Assembly: GCA_965216585.1 (NCBI GenBank)
Contig: CBDCGC010000003.1
Coordinates: forward strand, 682,001-746,000
Reading direction: 5' to 3'
Source of the DNA: CADEER01 sp965216585
GTDB lineage: Bacteria > Desulfobacterota > Binatia > HRBIN30 > CADEER01
DNA: 64,000 nt
The notes under the pieces are model-generated. The model ran no database searches and was not told the DNA's origin. It was given only the letters and a program-made list of their open reading frames with translations. The first letter of the stretch is position 1. Every line of letters begins with the position of its first letter. Below are positions 26,253-35,698 of the stretch, in pieces. Made by a program: the position numbers and the translations under genes.

Positions 26253-26819
26253 ATGGCTTGGCTGATTCTGGGTGTGCTGGTTTGGAGCTTGGTTCATCCG
26301 TTGCGCAGCGTCGCTGCCCCTACGCGCGCCTCGCTGATTTCGCGCTTGGGCGACAACGGCTACCAGGGAGCCTTCTCGCTGGTGATCCTGGCCTCGATCG
26401 TCCTGATGGTGGTCGGCTGGCGCTCCAGCGTGCCCACCGCGGTCTACCTACCTCCGGTATGGGGACGCAGTGCGGCCATCATCTTGATGCTCGCCGCCTT
26501 CGTGCTTTTCGCGGCAAGCGCTCTGCCGACCAACATCAAGCGCTACGTACGCCACCCCCAGCTCACCGGCGCAGTGGTCTGGGCCGCGGCACACCTCCTT
26601 TCCAACGGTGACAGCCGTTCGGTGGTGCTCTTCGGCGCCATCGGCCTCTGGGCCTTGATCCAAATGCCGCTGATCAGCCGGCGCGAGGGCGCCTGGAAAA
26701 AACCCGATCCGGTACCGCTCGGCGCCGAGGTCAAAGTCGTCATTGCCGGCATCGTCGGCTACATCGTCCTTCTACTCGCCCACCCCTACCTCTTCGGCGT
26801 TGCGCCGATCACTAGGTAG
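26253..26819 (+). CDS. NnrU family integral membrane protein
   Basis: A 188-residue protein with about five or six membrane helices. ILGVLVWSLVHPLRSV at the start, NGYQGAFSLV, and the histidine-bearing RHPQLTGAVVWAAAHLLSNGDSRSVVLFG segment are characteristic of NnrU, a protein linked to denitrification in Rhodobacter and related to the carotenoid isomerase Z-ISO. The conserved His residues may bind haem. GGGAGGGGG directly precedes ATG 26253. No denitrification gene is in the window. Confidence 0.9.
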   Translation: MAWLILGVLVWSLVHPLRSVAAPTRASLISRLGDNGYQGAFSLVILASIVLMVVGWRSSVPTAVYLPPVWGRSAAIILMLAAFVLFAASALPTNIKRYVRHPQLTGAVVWAAAHLLSNGDSRSVVLFGAIGLWALIQMPLISRREGAWKKPDPVPLGAEVKVVIAGIVGYIVLLLAHPYLFGVAPITR

Positions 26820-26965
26820 ATCCGAAACGACCCTCTGGCGACTTGCACAATATCCGCACAACCATGCCAGCCCCCTGTACCCCGATAGTGCTGAGCCTAT
26901 GCTGCATGATTGTCGCACTGTTCATCTTTTCAACTTTCTATCGATCCTGATCTACCTCAGCTAGT

Positions 26966-28159
26966 TTACTGTTCGGCGACATCCACTCCGAAGAGGCCGG
27001 ATGAGCTGTTGGGAATCCTCTGGCAGATGAAGCTTCCATCGTTGTTGCCCAAGCATATAGAGCTCGGTTCACCCCGCCCAAGGCCTGGGCGGCCCTGAGG
27101 ATCCCAAGTTGGATTCGCGAACACCGCGTCGGCATCACCGTCGAGATCGATATCGCCTAGCGCAACGCCTGACGTGAACCCCTGGAACCTCTGGTCGATT
27201 ACATCACAGGAAAACTCACCCAGGCCGTCGCCAAGGCACCTCGTGTTGGCGGTTAGCATGGGAAAAGGCGTGGGGAAAAAGTTGCCGAAGACAATATCAA
27301 GGAAGCCGTCGCCATCGAGATCGGCGAGATCAACGCAACTCGCGATCGTGTTGTTCGGCACGATGCCGTTGCAGTCGAGCGCCCCGCTTCCATTGCCAAG
27401 GCACACTTGGTTGGTCGCAGCCAAAGAGGTGGAGAAGACTGCGTCGAGATGCGAGTCACGGTTGACATCTCCAATGACTACGCCGCCGAAAGATTGATCG
27501 GTGAGCCTCTCACACTGAAACCCCCCCAATCCGTCACCGAGGCAAACTGACGTATAACCAAGACGCCCAGCAACCACGAGGTCGCCAGATCCATCCTCAT
27601 TGAGATCGCCGATCGCGACATCGTGAATTCGCAAATCGACGGTTCTGGGCGGCTCACATCCAACCAATCCATCGGGTGTCCCGAGACAGAAAGATGCGCC
27701 ACCATCGACCGCGCTCGAGCCGATTACCGCGTCTTTCCAGGGATCTGCGTTTAGATCACCAACAGCAACTGATTCCCCCAACACGCCTAGGTCGGAGCAA
27801 AGGAACGTGCCATCGTGCTGTCCGAGGCACGTATGACTTGCCGTTTCACTCCGATGGGATGCTGACCCTGCGAAAACCAAGTCCAAGACTCGATCTCCAT
27901 TCAGGTGAACTAGCGCTACATCCGACGATCCCCGCGAGTTGCTCGCGACCCCGCGACAGTCGAGCCCCTGTTCGGGGTCAAAGGTGCAGATCAAGTTTTC
28001 GCGGGCGCGGTCGGCAAAGGCAATGTACGTGAGCGAGCGAATAGGCGTCGGGAGAGGCGTGGCCGTAGCGTCGACGACATCTGATCCTTCGTCACCGCAT
28101 CCGCACACCAAACTGAAGACAAACAGCGCGATCACGCAAGTTTCCCGACGTGAGCTCAT
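26966..28159 (-). CDS. Lipoprotein with seven-bladed FG-GAP/VCBS-like propeller, one C-x9-C pair per blade
   Basis: A 397-residue protein starting MSSRRETCVIALFVFSLVCGCG, a lipoprotein signal. The body is a chain of FG-GAP-type repeats (VAVGDLNADPWKDAVIGS, VAIGDLNEDGSGDLVVAG, VDLADLDGDGFLDIVFGN and similar), each with a D-x-D/N-x-D-type calcium loop. Between them come seven cysteine pairs with the same C-x9-C spacing, six of them beginning CLG (for example CLGQHDGTFLC and CLGNNDGSFIC). The fold is most likely a surface-anchored beta-propeller with disulfide-clamped hairpins. Start 28159 has GGGAGGT upstream. Codon use is noticeably less GC-biased than in neighbours, suggesting recent acquisition. 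Confidence 0.87.
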   Translation of the reverse strand: MSSRRETCVIALFVFSLVCGCGDEGSDVVDATATPLPTPIRSLTYIAFADRARENLICTFDPEQGLDCRGVASNSRGSSDVALVHLNGDRVLDLVFAGSASHRSETASHTCLGQHDGTFLCSDLGVLGESVAVGDLNADPWKDAVIGSSAVDGGASFCLGTPDGLVGCEPPRTVDLRIHDVAIGDLNEDGSGDLVVAGRLGYTSVCLGDGLGGFQCERLTDQSFGGVVIGDVNRDSHLDAVFSTSLAATNQVCLGNGSGALDCNGIVPNNTIASCVDLADLDGDGFLDIVFGNFFPTPFPMLTANTRCLGDGLGEFSCDVIDQRFQGFTSGVALGDIDLDGDADAVFANPTWDPQGRPGLGRGEPSSICLGNNDGSFICQRIPNSSSGLFGVDVAEQ

Positions 28160-28266
28160 TGACAGGTACCTCCCCCGCGGACGCCCCCGAAATCTCGAAA
28201 CACCGTGGTAGTGATAGCTGTGTATAGACAAAGTTTAATTGGTTGCAAGGTTTGCTGCTGCGAGTA

Positions 28267-29106
28267 TCAGAGAAACACCCGCACCGGCATTCCGGTCGCG
28301 CGTATACGTTCGGCGAAGCTCTCCATCCACTCGGCGTTCAACGCCGATAGCTCGCCTGCTTCGGGCTGGCTGGATGGTCGCGCCAGTCCGTAGAGTAAAA
28401 CGGCTTCGACCGGCACTCGGCGGCGGCGTAGCTCGCTCATTCGCTCTACCAGCGCCTCCACTTCTTCTTCGGGCGGTGGAGCTCCGTGCCAGGAAAAGAG
28501 GCAGACCTGCAACAGGGTACGGCAGAGCTCGGCCGAGCGAATCAACCGTTCCATCTGGCCATCCCGGCCGATGGCGCTACCGTTGATTCGCTGGATTCCC
28601 GCATCCGTGGCACTGTCCATCTTGAACCAAACCTCACCACCGATCTGCGACAGGGTTGCGAGCGCTGCTCCGACATAGTCCTTGAGCATCAGCGAGCCAT
28701 TGGTGATCAGCACGACCGGAATGCGGCCAAGCAGGTCGTTGGCGGCCAGCTCCTCGCCGACGACCCCGACCACCTCACCGAGCTGGCGCGAGCTGGTCGG
28801 CTCGCCGTTGCCGGAAATCGCCACGTCGCGCAGCTCGGCCGGACCAGCCTCCGTATCGAAGGTTTCTCCGGACAGGATGCCGGTCAACAATCGTTGCAAC
28901 TCGTCTCGAAGTTGATCGACGTCGATCGGCGGAGCGTTGCCCGCCACCAGATTCGGCACTTGGCAGTAGACGCAGCGAAAGTTGCAGGCGTTGTTGGGGC
29001 TCAAGTTCACGCCGAGGGAAACACCACCGGCGCGGCGCGACAGGACCGGATAGACGTAGGTCATCCCCGCCGCGTCGCGGTCGTGATCATTGACGGACAG
29101 CTTCAT
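28267..29106 (-). CDS. Radical SAM protein
   Basis: A 279-residue radical S-adenosylmethionine enzyme. NNACNFRCVYCQVPN holds the C-x3-C-x2-C motif that binds the 4Fe-4S cluster, and AISGNGEPTSS is the GGE-like SAM-binding strand; VVLITNGSLM and VWFKMDSATD match later barrel strands. The sequence resembles the unassigned group with the preceding GVNLSPN motif that is distantly related to wyosine-synthesis and activating enzymes. No auxiliary cluster domain is present. It lies 58 bp downstream of the large cytochrome gene on the same strand, and no substrate protein is evident. Confidence 0.88.
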   Translation of the reverse strand: MKLSVNDHDRDAAGMTYVYPVLSRRAGGVSLGVNLSPNNACNFRCVYCQVPNLVAGNAPPIDVDQLRDELQRLLTGILSGETFDTEAGPAELRDVAISGNGEPTSSRQLGEVVGVVGEELAANDLLGRIPVVLITNGSLMLKDYVGAALATLSQIGGEVWFKMDSATDAGIQRINGSAIGRDGQMERLIRSAELCRTLLQVCLFSWHGAPPPEEEVEALVERMSELRRRRVPVEAVLLYGLARPSSQPEAGELSALNAEWMESFAERIRATGMPVRVFL

Positions 29107-29164
29107 CGCGCACTCGCCTCGATCGTAGGCGCCGCGGCGCCCGACGACAACGATCGGCCGCGGA

Positions 29165-32100
29165 TCAGTTTTTCGCGCGGTAGAGGTCGGCTCGGTTCAC
29201 CTTGACGTCACCGGGAGAGAAAACGCTCTCCCAGCAGTAGCCTTCGCTGTTGACCAACTGGACCAAGACGTCGGTGCTCTGGTGCATCATCGCGTTCGGC
29301 CCCGCCGCCACGGGCATCGGCACCGTCTCGCCCTTCGCCGCGAGGATGACCTTGTCGCGCTCGGGCTTGCCGGATTTGAGCAGGAACTTGAACACGCCGT
29401 CCTGGAACCGCTCCCGGTCCCGATAGATGAACCCTCGGTTGACCGTATCGGCCAGTGCTCGCCAACAGGAGAAGGCACAGGTATCGGCAGACTGCACCTC
29501 GATCTTGTTGACGTGTACGGGCAGCACGCCGTTCTCGTCGTAAAAGCACAGCGCAAAATCCGTATCGATGCGCGGATCGCCGAGATCGGGCGGATCAATC
29601 GTCCCGCGCGTCCACACCCACTTGATGCGGCGGCCGCGTGGCGTCTTGTTCTTGATCAGGATGCGAGAGCGGGCAGCGGCTCCACAGCCGCTACGCGGCA
29701 GGTTGGTGCACAAGGGCGGCGTGGTCGGTGTCGACGTCGGCGTCTGGGTCGGCGTACCCGTTGCCGTCGGTGTCGCCGTCGGTGGCAGCGGCGTCGGCGT
29801 CGATGTCGCGGTTGCCGTCGCAGTCGGTGTGGGCGTCGCCGTCGGTGTAGGGGTGGAGGTGGGTGTCGGCGTATCGGTGGGAGTGTTGGTCGGCAACGGC
29901 GTATCCGTAGAAGTAGGCGTCACCGTCGGCGTCGCGGTCAGATTGTTGGGGTTGCTGTTCGGATCAGCGGGGTCGGAGCCGCGGTCGAGCTCATCGCGGT
30001 CGAAGTAGCCGTCCAGGTCGCGGTCGATGCCGGCACGGGTCCCCGAACCCGGCGGCACACACGTGTACGTCAGCTCCTGTCCTGACACGGCGGCGAGAAT
30101 GCGCAGCTGAGCTTCGGTCAGCAACGGCTCTGAGGGCCGGTCACTGCGGAAGGTATCGGCGGCCACCTGCACCCAGCCGCGCTGCTCGTCGGCTACGATT
30201 CCCTTGACGACGATGTCGCACTCGGTCGCCCCGGCGTCCCCGGGCACCGGATAGGACGCCTGCGAGCGCGCCAGCAACAGGTCTATACGCGGTGAGACGA
30301 GGGGGAAGTTGTCGTCGTTGATGGTGATCTGCTGCCCGACGATGGGTGCCAGGTTGCTGTCGAAAGCCAACATGAACTGCTCGACCTGGCGGCGCTGCGC
30401 ATCACCGCCGTTGAACCCGACCGGGTTGAGGGTGCCGCCGTCGTTGAACACCGTCGCATTGAAAAAGCGAAAGAGCGTATCGATGGCTCCGTCGTGCAGG
30501 AAGCCGAAGCCGCGCACCTGCGGCCCGAGATGTCCGTTGTTGCCGGCGTTGATGAAGTCGACGTCGGCCATGCCGAACATACCGACCTTCTGGTAGAGGT
30601 TGCGCAGATGGGCAACCTTCATCACCTGGGGCTCGTTCTCGAAGCTCGCCTCGCCGTTGCCGCCGAAGAAACCCTGCGACGGATTGAACGTGTGACACCC
30701 CACACAGGTGAACCCGGTGCCGCCGCCGACGAACAACCCGTCCGAGCGCCGACTGCCGGTCATGAAGTTGAGGCCCGCCTGCTGGTCGGCGGTGAGCGAG
30801 TTGTCGAGGGCGCGGATCGGATTCGGCGGCAGAAAAATCTGCAAGGCGAAGTCGGAAAAATCCTGCATCCTGTTTTCGGGAATCATCCCATCGCGACCGA
30901 CCAGCCCGGGAAAGGCAACGCGAAAATTGCGGAAAGAGATGTCCTCGTTGAACGGATCGACGAGGTCGGCGCGATCACCGCGCCAGTGCATGGCGCCGTG
31001 GTTGGCCATGCCGCGCAGAGTCTGGGTCGTCATCGGTCCCTTCATCGGGTGGAAGTTGTCGAAATCGACGTCCTCCCCATTGAGGACGGCGATGTCTTCG
31101 AGCTTGATCGGCAGCGGGTTCGGCGTCTGGTGATCATCGGGGTTGCCGAGGTCCCAGGCCAGGCTGTCGAAGTCGCCGAAAATATGGCAGCTCGAGCACG
31201 ATGCCTCGCCGTTGCTGGACGTGAAGAACGCGTCGTAGAGCATCGGGCGCCCGGCAATGACGTCGGCCGGTTCGGGGTTGTGCATGAGCAGGTGATCGAT
31301 CTCGCTCTTGGTCGCGGTGTCGACGACCGACACACCGTTGTCGAAGCGCGTCGCGACGTAGAGTCGGCCGTGCGTCTCGTCGAGGACGACACCGCAGGGC
31401 CCGCCACCGGAAATCGCAATGTGGTCGGCACTATCGGGAACGAAGGTGTCGTCTTCCAGCTCCGCGGTGTCGAAGACCCCGACCTTGGCGGAGCCGAATG
31501 CCGCCGTGTACAGCGTCGTCCCATCGCTCGACACCGCCATGTCCAGCGGCGTCGCCAGGCTCTTCTCCTTGACGCCGGCCGGAGCCGGCCGAACCGAGTA
31601 GTCGATGTGCTTGTTGAGATGTCGGGCCTCCACGTCGGCGCCGTCGAAAACACTGATACGGTACTCCGACAACCGCCCCTGCACCGTGGTGCTGGCATTC
31701 CCCGGACCTTCGAAGCGCACTTCGTTGCGCGCTTCGCCGTTGGAAATGTAGACGTTGCCGTTGACCGGATTGACCGCCATGTTGAAGAGAATCGTTCCGA
31801 CCTGCGGCACGGCGGCCAGCTCGGCCGGCGGGTTGGCATCCGCATCGATGACGAAGAGGTCGTAATCGGGCAGGTCAAACTTGACCGCGTCATCCCAAAC
31901 CCGGTCGAGCTCATCCTTCCAGTTGGTGCCGTCGAACTTGACGATCAGCCCGGTTTCAGGCCGTACCGCCCCTCCGGCATCACGATGCGGCAGCGGCAGG
32001 CCGCCCGGCATGGTGATACCCGACACCGTGCACGCCCCTTGCACCTGGTTGGCGTTGATGCTGGCGTCGCCGGTATCGCAAACCACGCCCTCGGCCAACG

Positions 32101-32734
32101 TCGTCGTCTGGTTGCCCGAGTGGAAGATCCCGGCGTAGACCTTGGTACCGTCTGCAGAGACCGCCAGCGGCCGCGGCGTGTCGCCGAAGAGCGTGATGAT
32201 GGTCAGCGGCGGGCCGTGCAACTGTCCGCCCATGGCGTCGGCGTCGAACACCCAAACGTCGGCGCGACCGACACCTTCCGTCGTCAACTGCGGATCGACC
32301 GGTGAGTTCTGCCCGCGGTGCGCCGTCGTGACAAAAGCCCGATTGCCGCCGCTGCCCCCGAAAACGATGTCACGCGGCTCGTCGCCGACCAGCACCGTGC
32401 GGGTGACGCGCGGCGGTGACGCCGAGAGATCGACGATGCTGACACTGTCGGAAAGGTGGTTGACGACCCACGCCTCACCGTCGTCGCGCAAAGCAACGGC
32501 ACACGGTTCGACGCCGACATCGACGGCGCCGATATGGGTCAACCCACCAGCATCGACGGCGAAGATCTCCAGCCGATTGTCAGGCGTGTTGGTCGCGTAG
32601 AGGCGCGTGCCGTCGGCCGAGAGCGCCATCGGGCGCACCGGACCGGTTTCGAAGGTCGTAAAGGTCGCCGCATCTGCCCGCCCGGCCACGAGGGCCAGCA
32701 TCGTCCAGCCAGCCAACGACAGTAATCGCTTCAT
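29165..32734 (-). CDS. Large exported beta-propeller/di-haem cytochrome (MauG/CcpA-like) protein with Thr/Pro linker
   Basis: A 1189-residue protein with a signal peptide (LLSLAGWTMLALVAGRADA). Residues 25-490 are a YVTN-type beta-propeller (PMALSADGTRLYATN, RDIVFGGSGGNRAFVTT, DMAVSSDGTTLYTAAFGSAK). Residues 500-890 form a cytochrome-c-peroxidase-like region with two haem sites, C513-x2-C516-H517 (CSSCH) and C678-x2-C681-H682 (CVGCH). Near 895-925 is a D-R-D-L-D-G calcium loop, then a Thr/Pro tract (about 930-1010), then a 170-residue domain with several cysteines. It is probably periplasmic or surface-exposed and may oxidise a partner or sense peroxide. The linker and tail resemble other exported proteins of this window. 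Confidence 0.88.
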   Translation of the reverse strand: MKRLLSLAGWTMLALVAGRADAATFTTFETGPVRPMALSADGTRLYATNTPDNRLEIFAVDAGGLTHIGAVDVGVEPCAVALRDDGEAWVVNHLSDSVSIVDLSASPPRVTRTVLVGDEPRDIVFGGSGGNRAFVTTAHRGQNSPVDPQLTTEGVGRADVWVFDADAMGGQLHGPPLTIITLFGDTPRPLAVSADGTKVYAGIFHSGNQTTTLAEGVVCDTGDASINANQVQGACTVSGITMPGGLPLPHRDAGGAVRPETGLIVKFDGTNWKDELDRVWDDAVKFDLPDYDLFVIDADANPPAELAAVPQVGTILFNMAVNPVNGNVYISNGEARNEVRFEGPGNASTTVQGRLSEYRISVFDGADVEARHLNKHIDYSVRPAPAGVKEKSLATPLDMAVSSDGTTLYTAAFGSAKVGVFDTAELEDDTFVPDSADHIAISGGGPCGVVLDETHGRLYVATRFDNGVSVVDTATKSEIDHLLMHNPEPADVIAGRPMLYDAFFTSSNGEASCSSCHIFGDFDSLAWDLGNPDDHQTPNPLPIKLEDIAVLNGEDVDFDNFHPMKGPMTTQTLRGMANHGAMHWRGDRADLVDPFNEDISFRNFRVAFPGLVGRDGMIPENRMQDFSDFALQIFLPPNPIRALDNSLTADQQAGLNFMTGSRRSDGLFVGGGTGFTCVGCHTFNPSQGFFGGNGEASFENEPQVMKVAHLRNLYQKVGMFGMADVDFINAGNNGHLGPQVRGFGFLHDGAIDTLFRFFNATVFNDGGTLNPVGFNGGDAQRRQVEQFMLAFDSNLAPIVGQQITINDDNFPLVSPRIDLLLARSQASYPVPGDAGATECDIVVKGIVADEQRGWVQVAADTFRSDRPSEPLLTEAQLRILAAVSGQELTYTCVPPGSGTRAGIDRDLDGYFDRDELDRGSDPADPNSNPNNLTATPTVTPTSTDTPLPTNTPTDTPTPTSTPTPTATPTPTATATATSTPTPLPPTATPTATGTPTQTPTSTPTTPPLCTNLPRSGCGAAARSRILIKNKTPRGRRIKWVWTRGTIDPPDLGDPRIDTDFALCFYDENGVLPVHVNKIEVQSADTCAFSCWRALADTVNRGFIYRDRERFQDGVFKFLLKSGKPERDKVILAAKGETVPMPVAAGPNAMMHQSTDVLVQLVNSEGYCWESVFSPGDVKVNRADLYRAKN

Positions 32735-32751
32735 CGGTCGGTCCCCCCCCC

Positions 32752-32781
32752 ATGCTACCGGATGCTACCGGATGCTACCGA
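32752..32781. repeat. Three direct 10-bp repeats in the sahH upstream region
   Basis: The decamer ATGCTACCGG occurs at 32752-32761 and 32762-32771, and with one final change at 32772-32781. The period is about one helical turn, so a protein binding it would meet each copy on the same face of the DNA. It lies between divergent genes (the large cytochrome gene and sahH), about 200 bp before the sahH start and just upstream of the cytochrome start. It could be an operator or simple slippage. Confidence 0.7.
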
Positions 32782-32820
32782 CCGCGAGTGCCGGATGCCG
32801 GCCATGGGACCACCGGGCGA

Positions 32821-32920
32821 CGATATTTGCAATCGCTCCGGCGGAGAAATTGCACATCCCGCCGGCTGCGGCATGGCCAGCGCGCGTCGATTTCACCTGC
32901 CTCGGCGGGATCGCCGGCTC
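32821..32920 (+). promoter_or_regulatory. Structured leader before sahH with alternative hairpins
   Basis: TGCAAT (32828-32833) can pair with ATTGCA (32849-32854), and inside it CTCC (32836-32839) with GGAG (32843-32846). The overlapping CCGGCGG (32838-32844) can instead pair with CCGCCGG (32859-32865), so the two stems exclude each other. A third stem is CGGCG (32903-32907) with CGCCG (32912-32916). Such an arrangement could be an attenuator or riboswitch ahead of adenosylhomocysteinase, but I cannot match it to the known SAH riboswitch consensus. Inverted repeats of this size can arise by chance in GC-rich DNA. Confidence 0.35.
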
Positions 32921-32984
32921 CAGGTTTCCTTTGCATCGGCGATCTTCTATTCTGGGCGGCTACTATCTTCAAAGTGAGGTACCG

Positions 32985-34520
<1,536 letters not shown>

Positions 34521-34579
34521 GCGCGACCCCCGACCGACCGCCACGGCAGCGGCCATCGAGCAAAGAACGATTCTTAAAG

Positions 34580-35593
34580 ATGAGCACGAGCACGAAAATC
34601 GCAATCGCCGCCGGTCTGGCCCTCGTGCTTTGGTTCGGCTGGATCGCCATGCAAGTCCGCAGCAACAGCGGCGAGGTGGCCGGCCAGCGCCCTCGACCGC
34701 CGCAGCTAGGGCGGAAGGCAAACGAGAGAACTACACAACAAGGCAACGCCGCCGCAACCGACCGGCGGGCGACGACCGGCGAAATCGCCGCCGCTCCGCA
34801 CCAGCGCCGCGACGGCAGCAACCGCGCGGCACCACCCGTGGATCGCGCCGCCCGCCTCGCCGAGCGGCGGCCGGCCGCCGGCGCCGAGCCAGCCGACCCG
34901 GACACCGAGCCGCTCGACTACACCGGCGCCCCTCCGGTCAGACAGCACAGCGATGCGGTTGGCGCGGCGGACGTTGGTGACGACACGAGTGACGACAGCG
35001 CCGACGGCGGCGGCGAAAAGAGGTTCGTCCCCGGTCCCGGCGACATCCGGCCCAACGCCCAGTTGAGCGGCGCCGACCTCTCGCAACAGCAACTCGAGGA
35101 GGTCGATCTCAGCGGTGCCAACCTGAGCGACGCCACCCTCGCCGGCGCCAAGCTGCTCGGCGCCGACCTCGCGGAAGCCAATCTGGAAAAAGCCAATCTA
35201 TCGAGTGCAGACATGCGGCGCGCGACGTTGACCGATGCCATTCTGCACCAAGCCCAGATGAGCGGCGTCGACCTGCGTGGCTCGCTGATGAACGGCGTCG
35301 ATCTGACCAAGGCGAATCTGGAAAAGGGCAATTTCGCCGGCACCTCGTTCAACGCAGCCGACTTCACCGGGGCAAACCTGCGCGAGGCAACGCTCTTCGG
35401 CGTCGACCTGTCGGGCGCCATTCTCGACGATGTCGATCTGGCCGGGGCCAACCTCCAAGACGCCTATCTGCGCGGCGTCGACCTGATGACGGCGGCCAAC
35501 CTGAACTGCCGGCAGCTCAAGCAGGCGAGGAGCTGGGAAGCCGCGCTGCGCCCCGAAGAGCTCGCCTGCGGCGCGGACATTCCCGAGTTCTAG
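34580..35593 (+). CDS. Membrane-anchored pentapeptide-repeat protein
   Basis: A 337-residue protein with an N-terminal membrane helix (IAIAAGLALVLWFGWIAM), a low-complexity Arg/Ala/Asp-rich spacer (30-150), and about 25 pentapeptide repeats of the A-(D/N)-L-x-x type from about 155 to 315 (LSGADLSQQQLEEVDLSGAN and onwards), which would fold as a right-handed square beta-helix. A short C-terminal cap has two cysteines. The repeat domain likely faces the periplasm. Pentapeptide proteins act as scaffolds or, in some cases, protect gyrase, but this one shows nothing that points to gyrase. It lies 60 bp after sahH. Confidence 0.85.
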   Translation: MSTSTKIAIAAGLALVLWFGWIAMQVRSNSGEVAGQRPRPPQLGRKANERTTQQGNAAATDRRATTGEIAAAPHQRRDGSNRAAPPVDRAARLAERRPAAGAEPADPDTEPLDYTGAPPVRQHSDAVGAADVGDDTSDDSADGGGEKRFVPGPGDIRPNAQLSGADLSQQQLEEVDLSGANLSDATLAGAKLLGADLAEANLEKANLSSADMRRATLTDAILHQAQMSGVDLRGSLMNGVDLTKANLEKGNFAGTSFNAADFTGANLREATLFGVDLSGAILDDVDLAGANLQDAYLRGVDLMTAANLNCRQLKQARSWEAALRPEELACGADIPEF

Positions 35594-35698
35594 TCGAGCA
35601 GACATCCCGACAGAGCTGCGCACCGCGACAGTCGGCGATTGTCCTTTGCTGGCTGCCGCGCTTTTGGTACGCTCGCGTCAACCGATTTGGGGGAATGG

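Noticed and set aside
30494..32305. 603-codon plus-strand frame
   Set aside because: Antisense to the propeller/cytochrome gene, which has a signal peptide and two CXXCH motifs.
32735..32984. Known SAH riboswitch upstream of sahH
   Set aside because: I could not find the conserved GCUGCAACG-type core; only generic hairpins are supported.
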